From Ianthella basta (lineage: Eukaryota > Porifera > Demospongiae > Verongiida > Ianthellidae): a DNA stretch of 64,000 nt. Below, piece after piece: positions 23,596-38,000 of the stretch (position 1 is its first letter; the number at the start of each line of letters is the position of its first letter). The stretch lies in the NCBI GenBank assembly GCA_964019415.1, contig OZ025878.1, forward strand, positions 4,654,512-4,718,511. Direction: 5' to 3'. The position numbers and the translations under genes are program-made. The notes under the pieces are model-generated. The model searched no databases and was not told the origin of the DNA. It saw nothing but the letters and a program-made list of their open reading frames with translations.

Positions 23596-25984
23596 TTATC
23601 CAGTGTTGTCTTCAGAGGCAGTTTCTAGATGTGCTTGTGGCCCACAATCACTGCTTTTAATGGGTTGTTCCTGGATTGGTGCCTCAGCTGGAATGAGGCC
23701 TGCCTCGGCTGTCACATTGCCCAAAAGCATGATATACTTGTACCCTTCTGCAATAGATATGAGACCATCAAACTCTTCTTTCAATTCCTGAAAAGTAGGC
23801 CTTGACTCTTTGTCATCACCCCAGCACTTTCTCATAATGGAGTAGCTGCAGTAGAGAGCATGTATGTGCCCATGCATGCATGTTCATTTTGGCACTGTAA
23901 GACTTACTGTATCAATGTACATTATGTGCCACCATGCAGCACAAGCTCAAAGGATTATGCCGCAATGAGTTTCAATATGTAGAGCTAGCTTACATTCTGT
24001 CAGGGCACCCCACAGGAGACTGTAGTCTGTAGCCTGCCATCACCCTGGAGATGATAACTGTGTGGCCAAATTCAGTGTATGGCAGATCACCTGCAAATGT
24101 CACAATTGGGAAGTATTCTTAAATTGCAATAGTACTGTATAATAACCCACAATGGGAATTATTTTGTATAAATGCCATATGGTTGTGACGTCAACGTAGG
24201 ATCTTAAGCATTGCAGTCAGGTTTCAATTGGTATTTGGCATACCAACCTCATACCGGGTTTGAACATATAGCCAAACCTGGGGCACTGGACACACTGAGA
24301 CACAGTTGCCATGTACATTTCCTCTAGGAGACAATTAATTCAAAACAGTTCGAAGATGCCAAGATTGTCTACTTAGGTAGCGAGTATCATTGAGCGATGC
24401 TGTACAGTCAATTCTCGGTGGAGGTACTGTGCAAAACTAACACGAAAGCAATCAGCAGATAGAAACGCAGAAAACATGGAAACTGCACCTAAAAGAAGTG
24501 ATCCATGAAGTGCCGCTGAAGCATCTGCAGCAGTGTAAGAGAACTGAATTGCTGTTAGGTAGCTGCATCTTTGTCTGAGGAGGAAATTGCAGCAACACTT
24601 CTTACAGTAGCACTGTCACCTTCTTTATAGCCTGGCAAACTATTTCCCTTTCTATTAGGGTGAACATTCTCTGCCATAATACGTCTCTTCCTTGCAGCGC
24701 TTTCTGTAATATCCTCAGAATACCATCCAATGGTGTCGTCAAAATTACTCACAGATGCATACTATTACACATACCACAAGAATTGTATCACTTGTACACT
24801 AAGTGTTCCAAAAATATATGCACAATATCGATGTACTGTCCTCACAATAAGCTTACTGTCAGTCCATTCAGTGCAGTGAATGGATAGAAGTAACAGTTAC
24901 TTTATGAAATGTATATGGGGAAAGCAATGTTCTATTTGTCACTGCATTTATACACTAGTTTCACTACTACTTCTACAGACTTACCAAAACTGAAGATTTC
25001 CCACACAGTGACACCATAAGCCCACCTGCATGCAGGGCCATGAACAGAGTAAATTACACATATTGCAGCTGTAAGCTACACAGCATTGAGTTTGCTACCA
25101 AATATAGAACACTGATTACTGTGATTATAAACATAATTTATGCAACACTTAATTGAAGACTCACACATCTGATTTCTCGCTAAACTCTCCCCTGAGGAAT
25201 GTCTCAGGTGGCATCCAGCGAATTGGTAGTCGAGTCTTTCCAGTTGAAGTGTATTCCAAGGTCTCCTTGGCTAGCCCAAAGTCACATATCTTCAGTAGCT
25301 CGTTGTCCCCTACTAAGATGTTGCGGCAGGCCAGGTCACGATGGAGGACTCCCTTTGATAGCAGATACTCCTATACAGGGAAATAGTTTGATAGCAGATA
25401 CTCCTATACAGTAGTATAATATTACACAAGTTAGGACATCGAAATCATTCACATTCTGAGCACAGTCGGAAGAGAGGCTACAGAGCAATGTACAGGTGAT
25501 GAGTAAGGCAATGGTGAGATGGGACTTCAAGGTAAATTGGAAGAAGACAAGAGTGATAAAAGTAACAAGGAAGAGAAGTGACTGTGGAGTGAAAGTTGAA
25601 GATCAGGCTTTTGAACAGGTAGAGGAAATGGAATATTTGGGGGCAATGATGAGTACTGATGGTAGGATGCAGGAGGAAGTGGAAGTAAGAATCGGGAATG
25701 CTATATATGAGATTGATTGGAGGAATGAGTGAGGCAGTATTGAGAAGGAAAGAGCTAAGCAAAGGCACAAAATTGAAAGTAGTGTCTGCTAATATGATGC
25801 TGTCATTGTTGTACGGTTGTGAGGACTGGTGTGAAGTTTGATAAACCAGCTGAAGTCAACAAGTATTTCGAGTTAAAAACTCGTGGGGCTGCCGCCCCAA
25901 CTCGAAATACTTGCTCCCTTCGGTCGCTGCTCTGTCACTCACAATAGGTAAACATGACATTGCGTCACAATACCTCAGTAACTT

Positions 25985-26069
<85 letters not shown>

Positions 26070-26088
26070 ACTATCACCAGACACATGA

Positions 26089-26128
<40 letters not shown>

Positions 26129-26285
26129 CACACACACACACACACACACGCACACACATACACATGCACACACACACACACACCGCACACACACACCACA
26201 CACACCACATGCACACACACATCACACACACACCACATACACACACACACACACACACCACATACACACACACACACACACACAC

Positions 26286-26335
<50 letters not shown>

Positions 26336-26996
26336 ACACACACACACAAACCCACAACACATGCACAGAGAAATGTCCAGCAGACAGACACATGACTGCT
26401 TATAGCACGTGCATTTACAGTGAGTAATTACAGAAACATAATATACCAAGGAACCCACAGTCGCCAGAGTAGCTAGTGGTCTGTGGTGGCAAAAGCTACG
26501 TACGTTTGCTACAGCGCAGTACGCGTGGGTCAGGTTCTGAAGAGCATTTAGAAGGGCAACCGTGCGAGTTAAGCTTTTCAACGCTAGAAACGGTTGAATA
26601 ACGTTAGCGTGTACATATCACGGCGTTCACCAGTTTCTACGTTACTCCTGTCATGTGTTCCAGGCGGCGGAGTGAAGTCCTCCGAAGCGGCGCGCCCATT
26701 ATCGAAGAAGGCGCGGGGCGAAGTCGATGACCTGTTGGGCGCTGTCTCGAAGCTGTGTCTTTGCCCGTCGACCAGAAGTACTGTAGGAGTCTGTTCCAGG
26801 ATCAGAGGCGGAAGAGAACGTCCAAAGTTCGCTAAAACGTCGTTTGGAAGCCGGTTTTCAAAGTCCCTTGGCCTCGCACACGGTCCACTTCCGGCCGAAT
26901 AAAATGGCCGACAATATAAATTCCCTATACCCAATACTTCGCCCAATACATTCAATATAAATGTAAGCATTGACGTACAACCGTAGGTTGGCGTAT

Positions 26997-27027
<31 letters not shown>

Positions 27028-29015
27028 AACATGAAGCCATATGAAAACGTCAATTTGAAAACAATATAGGGGCTGCCTGCGGCAGCCCCTAAAAATGTAG
27101 GTGACGCAAATGAATGTACCGAGAAGAATACAAGGAGTAAGTAGAATGGAGAAAACGAGAAGTGAAGACATTAGACAGCAAGGCATATTAATTGTGATAA
27201 GGAGAAGACAGGAGAATTGGAAGTATAGATTGGATAGGATGAACTGCAACAGGATGACGAAGAAAGTGTATGTAAAAGAGATGGAGGGGAGAAGGTCAGG
27301 AGGGTGAGATGGATTGATAATTTTAAGTGATTTACGAACCTATTTACTTTTCAGACAAATACATCATGCATACCTACTTTAGGGATAACCTCCGGCAAGT
27401 GGAGATATGTATCCTTGATTGATAGATTGACTGATTATTTGAAGTTGCCACATATATTGTGCAATGATTTCAGAGTGTATGCACTGTGTACCCACACTTC
27501 AGTTTATATACCACAATCATAATGCTAAACCGGCTCTTACCATTCCACTGGCAATCTGCCATCCAAAGCAAGTGAAGCTCTTGAGGTGTGGTTCAATGTC
27601 AAGTGCTTGTGTCACCGGAGAAGGGGAACCAGAGCCTTTATCATCATCAGTGGAGTCCTTATCCTATACATTGGTAATGCTAAATAATTATTTGCCTTTG
27701 CACATGCATAGTAATATACAAATTTGTACATTGTGTGCTTCAGTGAATTGCTAATGGGAATACAAACGCCCTACTGCCTATGAGGAGGAAAAATATATAC
27801 AACCAACACCAATACCATACAGCACAAACTGCAGTAAGCACATGTGGACTATTTGTGCTTTTAGTTGATCATGATGGTTGGAAAACTAGTGCTATATAGC
27901 TGCTGATGCATGGTTACCTGATCTTCAGTAATTTGCACTGCATGGCTGCATTCTTCCCCATCACCCACTATATTGCACAACTATAATATTCCACTTGTAC
28001 TTGCATTGGTCATCCTCTGCAACTAGTGGTAAACCTTTTCGGCCAAAGATCAGCACCAGTGTGAGCACATGCAAGTTGGATAGAATGCAGCAACTAAATA
28101 TGTATGACTGAACCCTATATATCTATTCTGCTGTTTACCGAGTAATTGGGAATTTTAGCAGTAGCAATTTAAGATAATAGTAATTCATGACTGGTATAAA
28201 AGAATCAAATGGCCATAGCATGTAGCAATGCAGCAAGTTACTACAATTTGCAGGACACTTTTGATCTCAAAGGACATTAAAATGACATCCAAATATAATG
28301 TTCTGTGTTAAAACGTTTGTTATTGAGATTTTCTGTATAATCATTAATAATATTGTAATGCTTTTTGCTATGTTTATACCAATGCACTTCATGTGTTATA
28401 TAGGGTACCTACTTCAAGTGGGTACCCTAACACTGACCGACCTACCACCACACAATAACGGTACAATACGATAGTTCAGCATTCCTTACTTCAGCCACTC
28501 CCCTCTTTGCTCTGAGGTAGTCTTTCAGGTTCCCATGGGGAACAAACTGCATGAGTAGCATCATCGGGTATGTGGTGGTGACACAACCAATCATCTGGAG
28601 GACATGAGGATTGATGCCATCAGACACTGTCTTCATCACTTCAATCTCATTCATAAACTGTCTTCTCTCATTGTCACTGCTGAAACCTGAAATGGCCATG
28701 TTAAGATATATATATGGCGTATTATAAATGCGAAAGATGTACTTCTAAATGAACTTCGAGTGAGAAAGAAATGCATGTGAATCCCAAGGTGCACTAACGT
28801 CGAAGCATTTTCACTGCAACAGTGAGATGTGATTTAAAATTCCTTTCAAACTCCATTTCTTGCTTGTGAGCATAGATCCTGGGGGACATGGCTGTCATCG
28901 CTAGCCGCCCTCTAAACACGACTCCATAGTCCCCCTGACCAACTTGGTCTCCAATTTCAATCTCACCCCTGGAAAGCTCCCAAGCATCAGGAGGAGCATC
29001 AGAGACATGTACGAC
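23596..29015 (-). CDS. Tyrosine kinase domain exons of receptor tyrosine kinase A
   Basis: Glycine loop [11 protein letters not shown] (909-919), VAVK lysine K952, helix C glutamate in FMNEIEVMK (E969), hinge [14 protein letters not shown], catalytic loop HRDLACRN (D1074, N1079), CDFG (D1092), activation segment ending [10 protein letters not shown], then [17 protein letters not shown] and CW...[15 protein letters not shown] and RWMPPE mark a tyrosine, not Ser/Thr, kinase. Unusual points are about 27 extra residues between the glycine loop and VAVK (R920-H946) and an acidic insert (DSTDDDKGS) before helix E. The stop is TAA at 23598-23596. Confidence 0.92.
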
Positions 29016-32000
29016 CTGTATGCAAGAGCAGCAGAAATACACTAATAATAATACTAAATTTTGTATATGCATGTATATTTTATATGTAGTACCTACGTGA
29101 ATGCTCTTGCAATTTAATGCTGCCATAATAAACATTACAGCAAAGTGAACTGTTAGTATGCCTAACATACAATCTGATAATGAAGCCCAGTCTCTCTGAT
29201 CAATGTATATACATACCTTAACATTTTCTTGTCTCCTTGTATAGTGCTGTGCCCATGGAGTCATTCTACAATAGTAAGGTTAAAGAACATACATGAGCAG
29301 ATACAATTGTTCCCTGTGATATGTAGGTTTACATTTCTGCTCACAGAGGTAAAGAGGGAAACAGAATTGCATTATAAATTGGTTAATCTTACTTAAAGCT
29401 TATTGGTTTTCAGCACCATACTCACAATACAATGCACTATACCTCTCTGTCTTCTGTTTTCTTAATTTTCTCACTCTGTACCACATGCAAGCTGAGATAG
29501 TCACACAAGCTCCTCCAGCAGACAGTAACAAAATAACGAGAGCCACAAGGATGATAGTTGTAGTGTTGTTGGGTGGTGTTGTCACCATACTAGTTGGCAT
29601 GCTTGTAGGCATACTGGAAGCTGCATAAACACAACAAAGCATGTACAGCAGTGACAATCCATGTGCGTGCAGCTATGCATTTCATTAATATGTGGAAAGA
29701 TGCTGTCATGTGTCACACTGGGTCACATTCTCCAGTGCAGCACTGAAGACCCCCACCCACACATTCCTATGACACTCCCAGTTAGTTTGCCAAGGAGAAT
29801 GGGCTTGAAACGGTCATGGAGAGCAATTATTTAGAGACATGGAAACACTGGTTCAGTACCACCTTCAACTCCATTACCTGAAATTAGAGGCAGCAATAAT
29901 CTGTATAGCTACCCAGGATTACCATACTTCTGCCGATATTGCCCAATCCATTCTTTTTACTATAATATTTATTATAACTAAAGCAGATTGTCTGAAATGG
30001 CTGCCTGCAATTTATGGCCAGCAGCTCACATTTATTCTGAATGTGGATAGCAATAATTTATGCTATTCACATCCAGATTTTGCACAACCATGTTCTGTTT
30101 GCATAATGTATGCTGCATGCATGTACATGCCTCCCAGATTACTCTGTGCAATGAACTGTTGTCATCTTACATGGTGTGCATGCCTGCAACCTACTCACCT
30201 GAACCATTGCGTTTCACATGCACCAACAACTGACTCATGTTGGACACAAAGTTGCACCTTGCAGGAACCAATTGCAACTCCAATACTAGTACACTCTCAT
30301 CTCCCATCATGATAGAGGGCAGATCATTGATAGTCACAGGACAAGTGGTTTCAGTGCTATTTATCTCAAAGTAGCAACAAGGACTTGGTGCCAGTGTGTA
30401 ATCTAAAAATGACAGATTAAGGCATAATGACATGCACAATGCAAGCCATGTGCATTCACAAAGTTATAGACGCTATCATGTAGCTAGCTACAGATGGATT
30501 ACAGGGTGTAAAAGAAGAGGCTCATTGCTACGTTGTTCAATGTAAGCGAATAATTATAGTTTGTGGGCAATACGTAGCAGATTAATCAACAACTGAATGC
30601 AGGACATTTCAGACCCAAGCCTTCATCAGCTGCGTAGAAAACGTGTTTAGAGTTTTGTACGCAGCTGACGAAGGCTTTCAGGCCAAAACGTCCTGCATTC
30701 AGTTGTTGATTTGCTATGTATTGCCCACAAATTATATTTGCTCACAGATTACAGGGTATTACTTGTTGTTAATTATATATGATGGATGCATAATGTTCCT
30801 GGGATGACACAGCTTGAGTGGCACTAATTTAAGTGAGTTCAGTAATAGTACAAAATTACAAAAGATTGCACTTGTAAAGGATTTTTGTACATGTGGGAAC
30901 TATTATTTGCAAAACTCTACGTTTTTGCCTCTCTGTATACAATTCCCTTTCCCTTTTCCTTTAGTGTTGCTGTGCTGAAACACCCTTTTCAATGCAGTGT
31001 AGGCCTATTTTCTGTCAATTGAAGAGTGCTAACGTTGTCTGGGCACAGCAAAACTTAGAGCAGCTCTTCTACAGAAAGATTTCCTTTGAGTTCTTATGCA
31101 TTCATGCTCATCCAATATGAGCTTAGCAATAAAATATTTTGGAGTTTAGCAGACTTCCCAACTTTTGAAACAATCAGCCAGTTTGATCAACATGCCTAAG
31201 CTTCTTGTTTCATTTGCCATTGGGTGCTACATGCATGCACACCTCATGACTCATGAAATAAGAGGCATATACTCATTCATTCCATTTGCCATCAAATTCT
31301 CAGGAATATGTGGCCCACTGATCTTAGAGAACATGTTTAAGAAGTCTAATGATCCATTGGTCAATAATGGCAGACCAGCAAATCATGGCATATATAGCCG
31401 TGATTCGCTCAAAGGGTCATCATAGGGTAGCCTTTCAGCCAGCACACTCCTCCTCCAGTCACAAATTCTCATTCAGAATGTCCTATTATAGATAAGAAAA
31501 AGCAGTTAGCAAACATTTGACAGTTTGGTACGGGTGTTTTCATTGGATGACTGGCTGCTGTGGAGTCTTGAAACTCTTGCAAACCCAACAGCCTAGTGTA
31601 TCTTGATGTATCTTTCTGGCCAACAACAATGCTGTACCCCCAACTATCAGATTTACTGAGCGTACATGGGGAAATTGCTAGCAAGTAGTTCAAGTTCAGG
31701 TGGGGGTCCCCACAAGTTTCTTTAACTCGAAATACATGTTACCATACTGTCACTGTAATTCTGTAGCTGATTTGCTTTAAACACACACACATACTGCATA
31801 TAGAACCAATTCCAATTTCATGACTAACTAGAATAGTATTGCCCGGTTTAGTGTATAACAATTATAATATAAAGTGTTGAACAACATCAAAACATCTGAA
31901 ATCAATAATATAGCTGTATCTATCAATAGACAATGAAGGTAGTTAGTGTATACCCATCTCAACTTACTGTCATTGAGAAGTCTGAAACTTTCATTGGGAC

Positions 32001-35000
32001 ATGCTCTTGAGCAAACCTCATGATCAGAGTTAGTAAGACTACTGCGCATGATAGTAACTTCCAGTTGTAAGGATGTTTCTCTCACACTGACATTTACCTC
32101 CATTTCTGTCATCTTCCAAGAGTATTCAGGAACTGCATTGATGAAAAGAGCAAACTTACGATATTCAAACTGTTCTATAGGCTGTGTTGAGAATAGAACT
32201 AACAATAATATGTATATAAATCACAACAACAATATCAAGGTAATGCAGCCAAAGCATCATTAGATAGAAACTGCAGATACATGCAGAATTATTATTATAA
32301 AATTTTAATGCAACAATTAATGAAAGAGTTTGCAAACATCTCAGTTGGCTCACTGTTGTATATAATAACTTCCTTTGTTTGCTTGCAAGAAGAATTGGCT
32401 ATGTCCTGCCCATTATTCAGTGTCAAGATTCCTGAAACAGTGCTGGCTTCAAGGTCCATGTTTTTACCATCCATGTCAATGAAACAATTTAAGTACAATT
32501 CCAATGGTTCAAATTTGCAGCTTTCTTCAAAGGCTGTGGGTGATATAATACTATTTTGAATTACCTCACTTACAGTAGGCCTATAAGTGAACTGATGATT
32601 GCATATATGTACACTTACACACATTCATTCCATTGCTTAAATAAAGATTCAGAGGGACGGGAGCTACATTGCAAGCAAGACCACTCCGAGTTATATTCAA
32701 AATCACACTTTTAAGGATTGCAATTGTCCCTTCGGTATTCTCTTCATCAAAGCAGAGCTCTTCTTGTGCATCTAGTATAATAATGCATAGTCAAGAACAC
32801 ATCTGACACTGTAACTTACTGTAACATCATATTATGTTTGTCACTAGATTTTACACCCACCAGCCTTCTACACCAGAGGTGTTACAAAAGTCTGGGGGCC
32901 GTAGCCCTATTGATGGCAACCAGAGATTGCCATCAATAGGGCGAATCTATTGCATTGTTATTCCTTAGGAGAGTTAGCGAAGAGCCAAGGGAATCAGGCA
33001 GAAGTATCCGTACGCTACCCCTCCGGAAACCCCTTCGTCTATGAAGGAGATGTCTTGCCCATCTCCTCCAACGCGATTGGAGGCGCAAACAAGACTAATT
33101 AATGACAAATGTATGCGTAATTACTATGTCCCAAAGAGCAGTAGGCGATGTACGTATAACAATTTAGGCAAGCAGCTCCAAATAGGAGCACTGGAACATC
33201 ACCTTTACCTTCATCAGAAATTGTGATGGAAGTTGAAGGGCGTTGACCAAGTCTGAATCCATCTCCGGGAGTGATGATGTATGCTGTGAATGTTTCATCA
33301 CACTCGGGTATATTATCATTCACTAATGGAATGTTCACACTTGCAGCGTCTGATCCATTTTTGAAAGTTACTACCGATGTGCTACAATGTATGTCATCCA
33401 TACCTATATACAAAAATACAGTATGTACACATGACATCATAATTACAGCCATCAATAATTCTACATGTCATGTATTCTTCAACTTACAATGAGCACCATT
33501 GCTGGTGATGTTCAGAGTAACGTGGAAATCCTCATCACTGACAGTGCTAGCAGTGACAGTCAAAGTGAGATTTCCTCCTTCATCTACCTTAATGCTTTCT
33601 TTTTGGAAAGAAATAAGAATCTCTTCTTGAATGTAAACAGTTGCCTCCCGGATGTTGCCCATGCCTATTACCACATCATCTGATATAACTGACTGGCCTG
33701 ATAGCTGCACCATAAAATACTCTGTGCCTTCATTTGAGTTCAGGTCTTCAACAATAGGGATGTTAATCACTGCAGATGTCTCGTTTTCTACAAAGAGCCC
33801 TTCAAAGGAACCTCCCTTGAAGTCAAATCCAGCTGCAGTGGAGTTGAATCAGTAACCTAAGGCAGCATCACACACCTTCATGACACACATGCATGTATAT
33901 GTGCATTTATCTGTCATGACCGCTGCAGCAACACTCACCCGATGCATTGCCAATGCCATATATTGTGTCCACTTGTACTGAGTAGGAGTGTGGAATGGAC
34001 TTACTGGAGCTAAGAGTGAGACGGACACTTCCAACTGACTCATAGACAGAGTACTCTGATCTATCAAAAGTGCACTGTACTATGGCAGTGTCCCGAATTG
34101 TGATGGTAGCTGTTGTGTTTGTCCCATCAGATTCTGATGGTAACTCTACAGTAAAGTACTCCTCATCCTCATCCACCAGGTCATGATGAATGAGAATCTC
34201 CACAAAGGTAGAGTTGGATCCCTTGGAAAACACTGCTTGCATGTCATTATTTCCAGTCATTGTGGTAAAATCGCTTTCAACTAGTATAAGAAAATGACAC
34301 ACTGCCATAATTTATATGGAGACAACGCCAGCACGTACTGCATTCAGCTACTAAGCAGAGTTAAACTATAAATGGGTGAGCAGCTAATTCCCACTAATCA
34401 CAGTGCCTTATGCATACTCAAATATCTACAGCTATGTACTGCAATTGCATGAGATTGTGTATATAAGGTTCCTCCTTCTGAATTGTTACATAAATATGGT
34501 ACCGTTCACTCAGTTCAATGTAGATTTCTACTGAATTTGCTATCCTGAATGAATAAACTTATATCTTGAACTGTACATGGCAGGTGGCAACATTGCATGA
34601 AAGCACACAAAATGAATTTCATATGAAAGTATTACAGTATTCACTAATTTCAGGGTCTGCGGTATGATTAAGACAGATGTACCACCCATGTTATGACAGT
34701 GTTCACAATCATCTTTCACTTACAAATAGCTGATCCATTCTTCAAATGAACAGGCAGAGAATATTCCACTATAGCTACCATGGATGGTATTACTTCTAAT
34801 TGAAGTGCTTTACTGTTTTCATATACCACATAGGTGGCACTCGAGAAATGATGTCTGACGTCTGCAATGGCACAAGGAACAATCAGTAGCTGAATTGAGC
34901 AAGGTCATATAGTAACTTTTTCTAATTTCAAATTATAGTACACTCCCTAACTGGTACACACATTCAGCACATATCAATAGTATACCTTATAGGTGAGACA

Positions 35001-38000
35001 TGGTAATATCATATAATAATTTATGAAAGAAAAGGTACAATGATTGACTAAAAGAAGAGACTATAGCTATAGTCAGATGGGGCTACTGCCCCTTTAGTGT
35101 TCAAAACAGTTGATCATCTGGAAAGAAGAAGGCGGAGGCCTCTACACTCCCGGCACTGCCCAGTACAGAAGCTGAATTCCCCCTCTGCACTGCCACTGAC
35201 AAAATATCTATTATATCTATATCATACCTACTATTATTATATCTGGAAAATAAAGTACAAGATTCCAGGAAATCATTGCATTGATTGTTATGTTCACTTG
35301 TCTTTCAATCATTTGGAAGACGTTTCACCTTCTCAGCATATAATTATACATTATAATTAATGCATGAAAAATACATCAATGACTATGAAGGTAATCAATA
35401 AAATATGTACCATATGAAAACAATGAAAGAATAGACAAAGTTCCTCATGAACGTGATGACATTATGCTAATCAACTGTACTGTAATACACCTTATTTTAT
35501 TATTATTACCATTATTTTATGATTATTTTGCTGTAATGATTAGGTTTATTAACTACATATTAATTGTTATTTTTTAGAAGTGCAATTAATATTGTCCTGA
35601 AATTGCACTGCCTATATTTGTTCAATCAATCTCTATACAGTGGTTGAAATACATGAACCCAGGCCCGTTAATAAAATATAGGCTGCTTGGCTGATTATCA
35701 TTTAAACACGTAATTGCTGTGGTGTATTTTCTGTACTTGCTTGCTAGGTTGCCGGATCCATCTTGGTAACATATATAATTTATGCTCCCAATGCTTTGCA
35801 GACAAATATAATTGTCGAATTAACCCTGACATGCAACCAAGTGACAATGTAGGTAGGTAAGTTTGGTACTCTTTGGTATCCAGAGCATAAACATTCTTGA
35901 ATAAGTATACATCAGAGACCAAAGCTGTGCATTATAACAGGGGTGCAAGTTGTGCAATGGCATGATATTTCAACCAGCTAGTTACACTGAAGCGACACAG
36001 ATAATGATTTTCTGAGTTATCTGAGTAATCTGCCTAATTGAGTGGCAAGCAGTGTTTGCCTCCCCACAGTGATCCAGAATCACAGCCATATAGCTGCCTG
36101 TCTCTCATTTGAGTCCATCACTAGTATACAGATAGGCACATGGCAAAACTTTCTGTATAGTGTACGTCGCATTTAGTCGCGTGACCCAGACTAAAGAACA
36201 AGGCAAGGTATTGTGCAACAGTCTGGTTTGCAAGACTATATTATAAATGCATGATTTGTGGATTAAACAAAACAGAAAGGCAGCCTACATACTGGCTGGG
36301 TCTGCTTGAGTTTGTTGTGTTTGTTGACATGGTATATAGATAGCTCAGCTACTAAAACTATGCAATACAGTATAGCTCCTGAGTTTAAGCCTCAGCTGAG
36401 GTGAGTTTCTTTCTCTAAACATAAACATCCTTTTGAGGTGTAGGTTTGATAATTGCCACTAAGACCTTTTATATTCTTTATTCTATTATAATTATCATGT
36501 TATTGAAGCAGATCTAATCTCTCTGAGGGTAGGCAGAACTACCCAATGCGCACAGACGCTTAAGGACATTATTATTCTTTCCCACTCAAAGGTACAGTTG
36601 TTGTATGGCAACGCCTGTCCTTAAGTAGCCTTCTTCTGCACTGATTTCTGTAAGTGCCAAAAACTGATGCATAGCAGGGATGTCTTGAATCTGAAATTGA
36701 CATGATAATATCGCCAGGGAATTGGCTGCACATGGTGATTGACTATGCTTATGCTCCCTAAAGCATGTAAGTACGTACATGGAATTAAGGTGAGTGACAC
36801 ATAAGGGTGTGATCTGAGAGTTCTAATTCTGAAAGGGAACTAATCAGTGAACCTCATATGCACACTGCAGGTGATCCTAAATGTCTGGCAGTTACAGTGG
36901 CATATATAGAGGTCATGGCATCATTTCATATAGGAAATAGACCAACAGCTATTAATTCATCCCTTCTAGATCCATGCAGAAAAAATCACTTGGATAATTG
37001 AGTGGTTATTGTCAATTGCATTGCCCAATTGTACATACACCAGTAGTTCTGCAGTAAAGCATGCAGCAACAGAACATGTACAAATGCACTCAAACACATG
37101 CTACTCACTACATTCCTGCCTTGCGCTCTGAAAGACCTGATTAGAGGATTGAACTCTGAAATCTGAAGCAAGCATCTCTACTTCTTGTTGATTTGTAGGA
37201 TTTACCGTCTGTTCATTTCTCAGTCGTAGATTGCCTTGTCTGTCTCCACACAGCCCACACAACTGACTCAGAATACTACTAGTACTGGAGATGGTAATTC
37301 TAAAAAAGGGTTCTGTTCCAATAGCTCTTTCCAATATAATGGTACCAATACCATTGTTTGGTGTAACTGTCACTGAACTGCTGCCTATACCATTTCTAAC
37401 ATTTCTGGAACCCCTGGATTGACCATTTCTTATTGTTGACACAAAGTTGTTTTCATTAATAATGGCGAACCCATTCATCCACTGAATGGCAATCTGACCG
37501 ACTTCAAGTCTCTCATTCTTAAAGTCAGCATGAACAAGTATTGGGGACTGCACACTGCCAGCCGTAGAGCAAGTGGTTATCAGTTCATAAACACATGTTT
37601 CCTGGAAGCGATAGCCAACTCTTTGTGTGAAAGAAAAGATCTGAGACGAATGAACATCACATCTCAGTGTGCCATCTGAGAAGGAGGTAAGAGGCGGATA
37701 TGGCCTTATTATTTTAAGTATTTTAGGGAATTGGAGTAAAGATCACTACATGACATAAAATGCATGCTTTATGTGATCCAGTGGAATGGTGCACATAATA
37801 TACAAGGTATTGACAAACAGTATGATCAGAAGTTCTTTTACTGAGTCTGTCTGTTTCCAGTCCGAGTGGCAGTACCGTGTAAAGCCTACTTATGGAGTCT
37901 GAGGTTCTCATAGGTTATTAAATTAGACAGATTGTTGTCCTTTGGGGCTTAATCTAGCTCTTTAGAGTATTGACTTGACTAAGTCTTACATAGTGTGTAT

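Larger units (their letters stand above)
25860..27089. mobile_element. 1.23-kb insertion present only in unit 1
   Basis: Absent at the matching site in unit 2 (about 54663). It starts with a perfect 15-bp inverted repeat (25860-25874 and 25899-25913) around a GC-rich centre. It ends in a perfect 9-bp stem hairpin (27069-27077 and 27081-27089). Inside are a long AC microsatellite, a segment also found inverted at 39210-39360, a CpG-rich stretch (26580-26920) and a TA microsatellite. No transposase is seen. Confidence 0.55.
30560..30735. mobile_element. Fold-back element in kinase A intron
   Basis: Inverted arms beginning tttgtgggcaatac and ending gtattgcccacaaa enclose matching tgaatgcaggac / gtcctgcattca segments around a short loop at about 30634-30655. 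It is also present in unit 2, so it predates the duplication, unlike 18521-18755. Confidence 0.65.

Noticed and set aside
25911..26581. Long open frames of repeated His-Thr or Cys-Val
   Set aside because: They are translations of the AC microsatellite in different frames, with no start context or splice support.
29426..29620. Phase 1 donor (gtgagt) for the kinase A transmembrane exon
   Set aside because: Joining it to the next exon creates an immediate TAA; the overlapping phase 2 donor four bases upstream on the map (exon start 29422) keeps frame in both copies.
29839..30312. 157-codon plus-strand frame, repeated at 57422-57895
   Set aside because: It overlaps the antisense of a kinase ectodomain exon (30199-30402) and is conserved only because the whole unit is duplicated; no family features.
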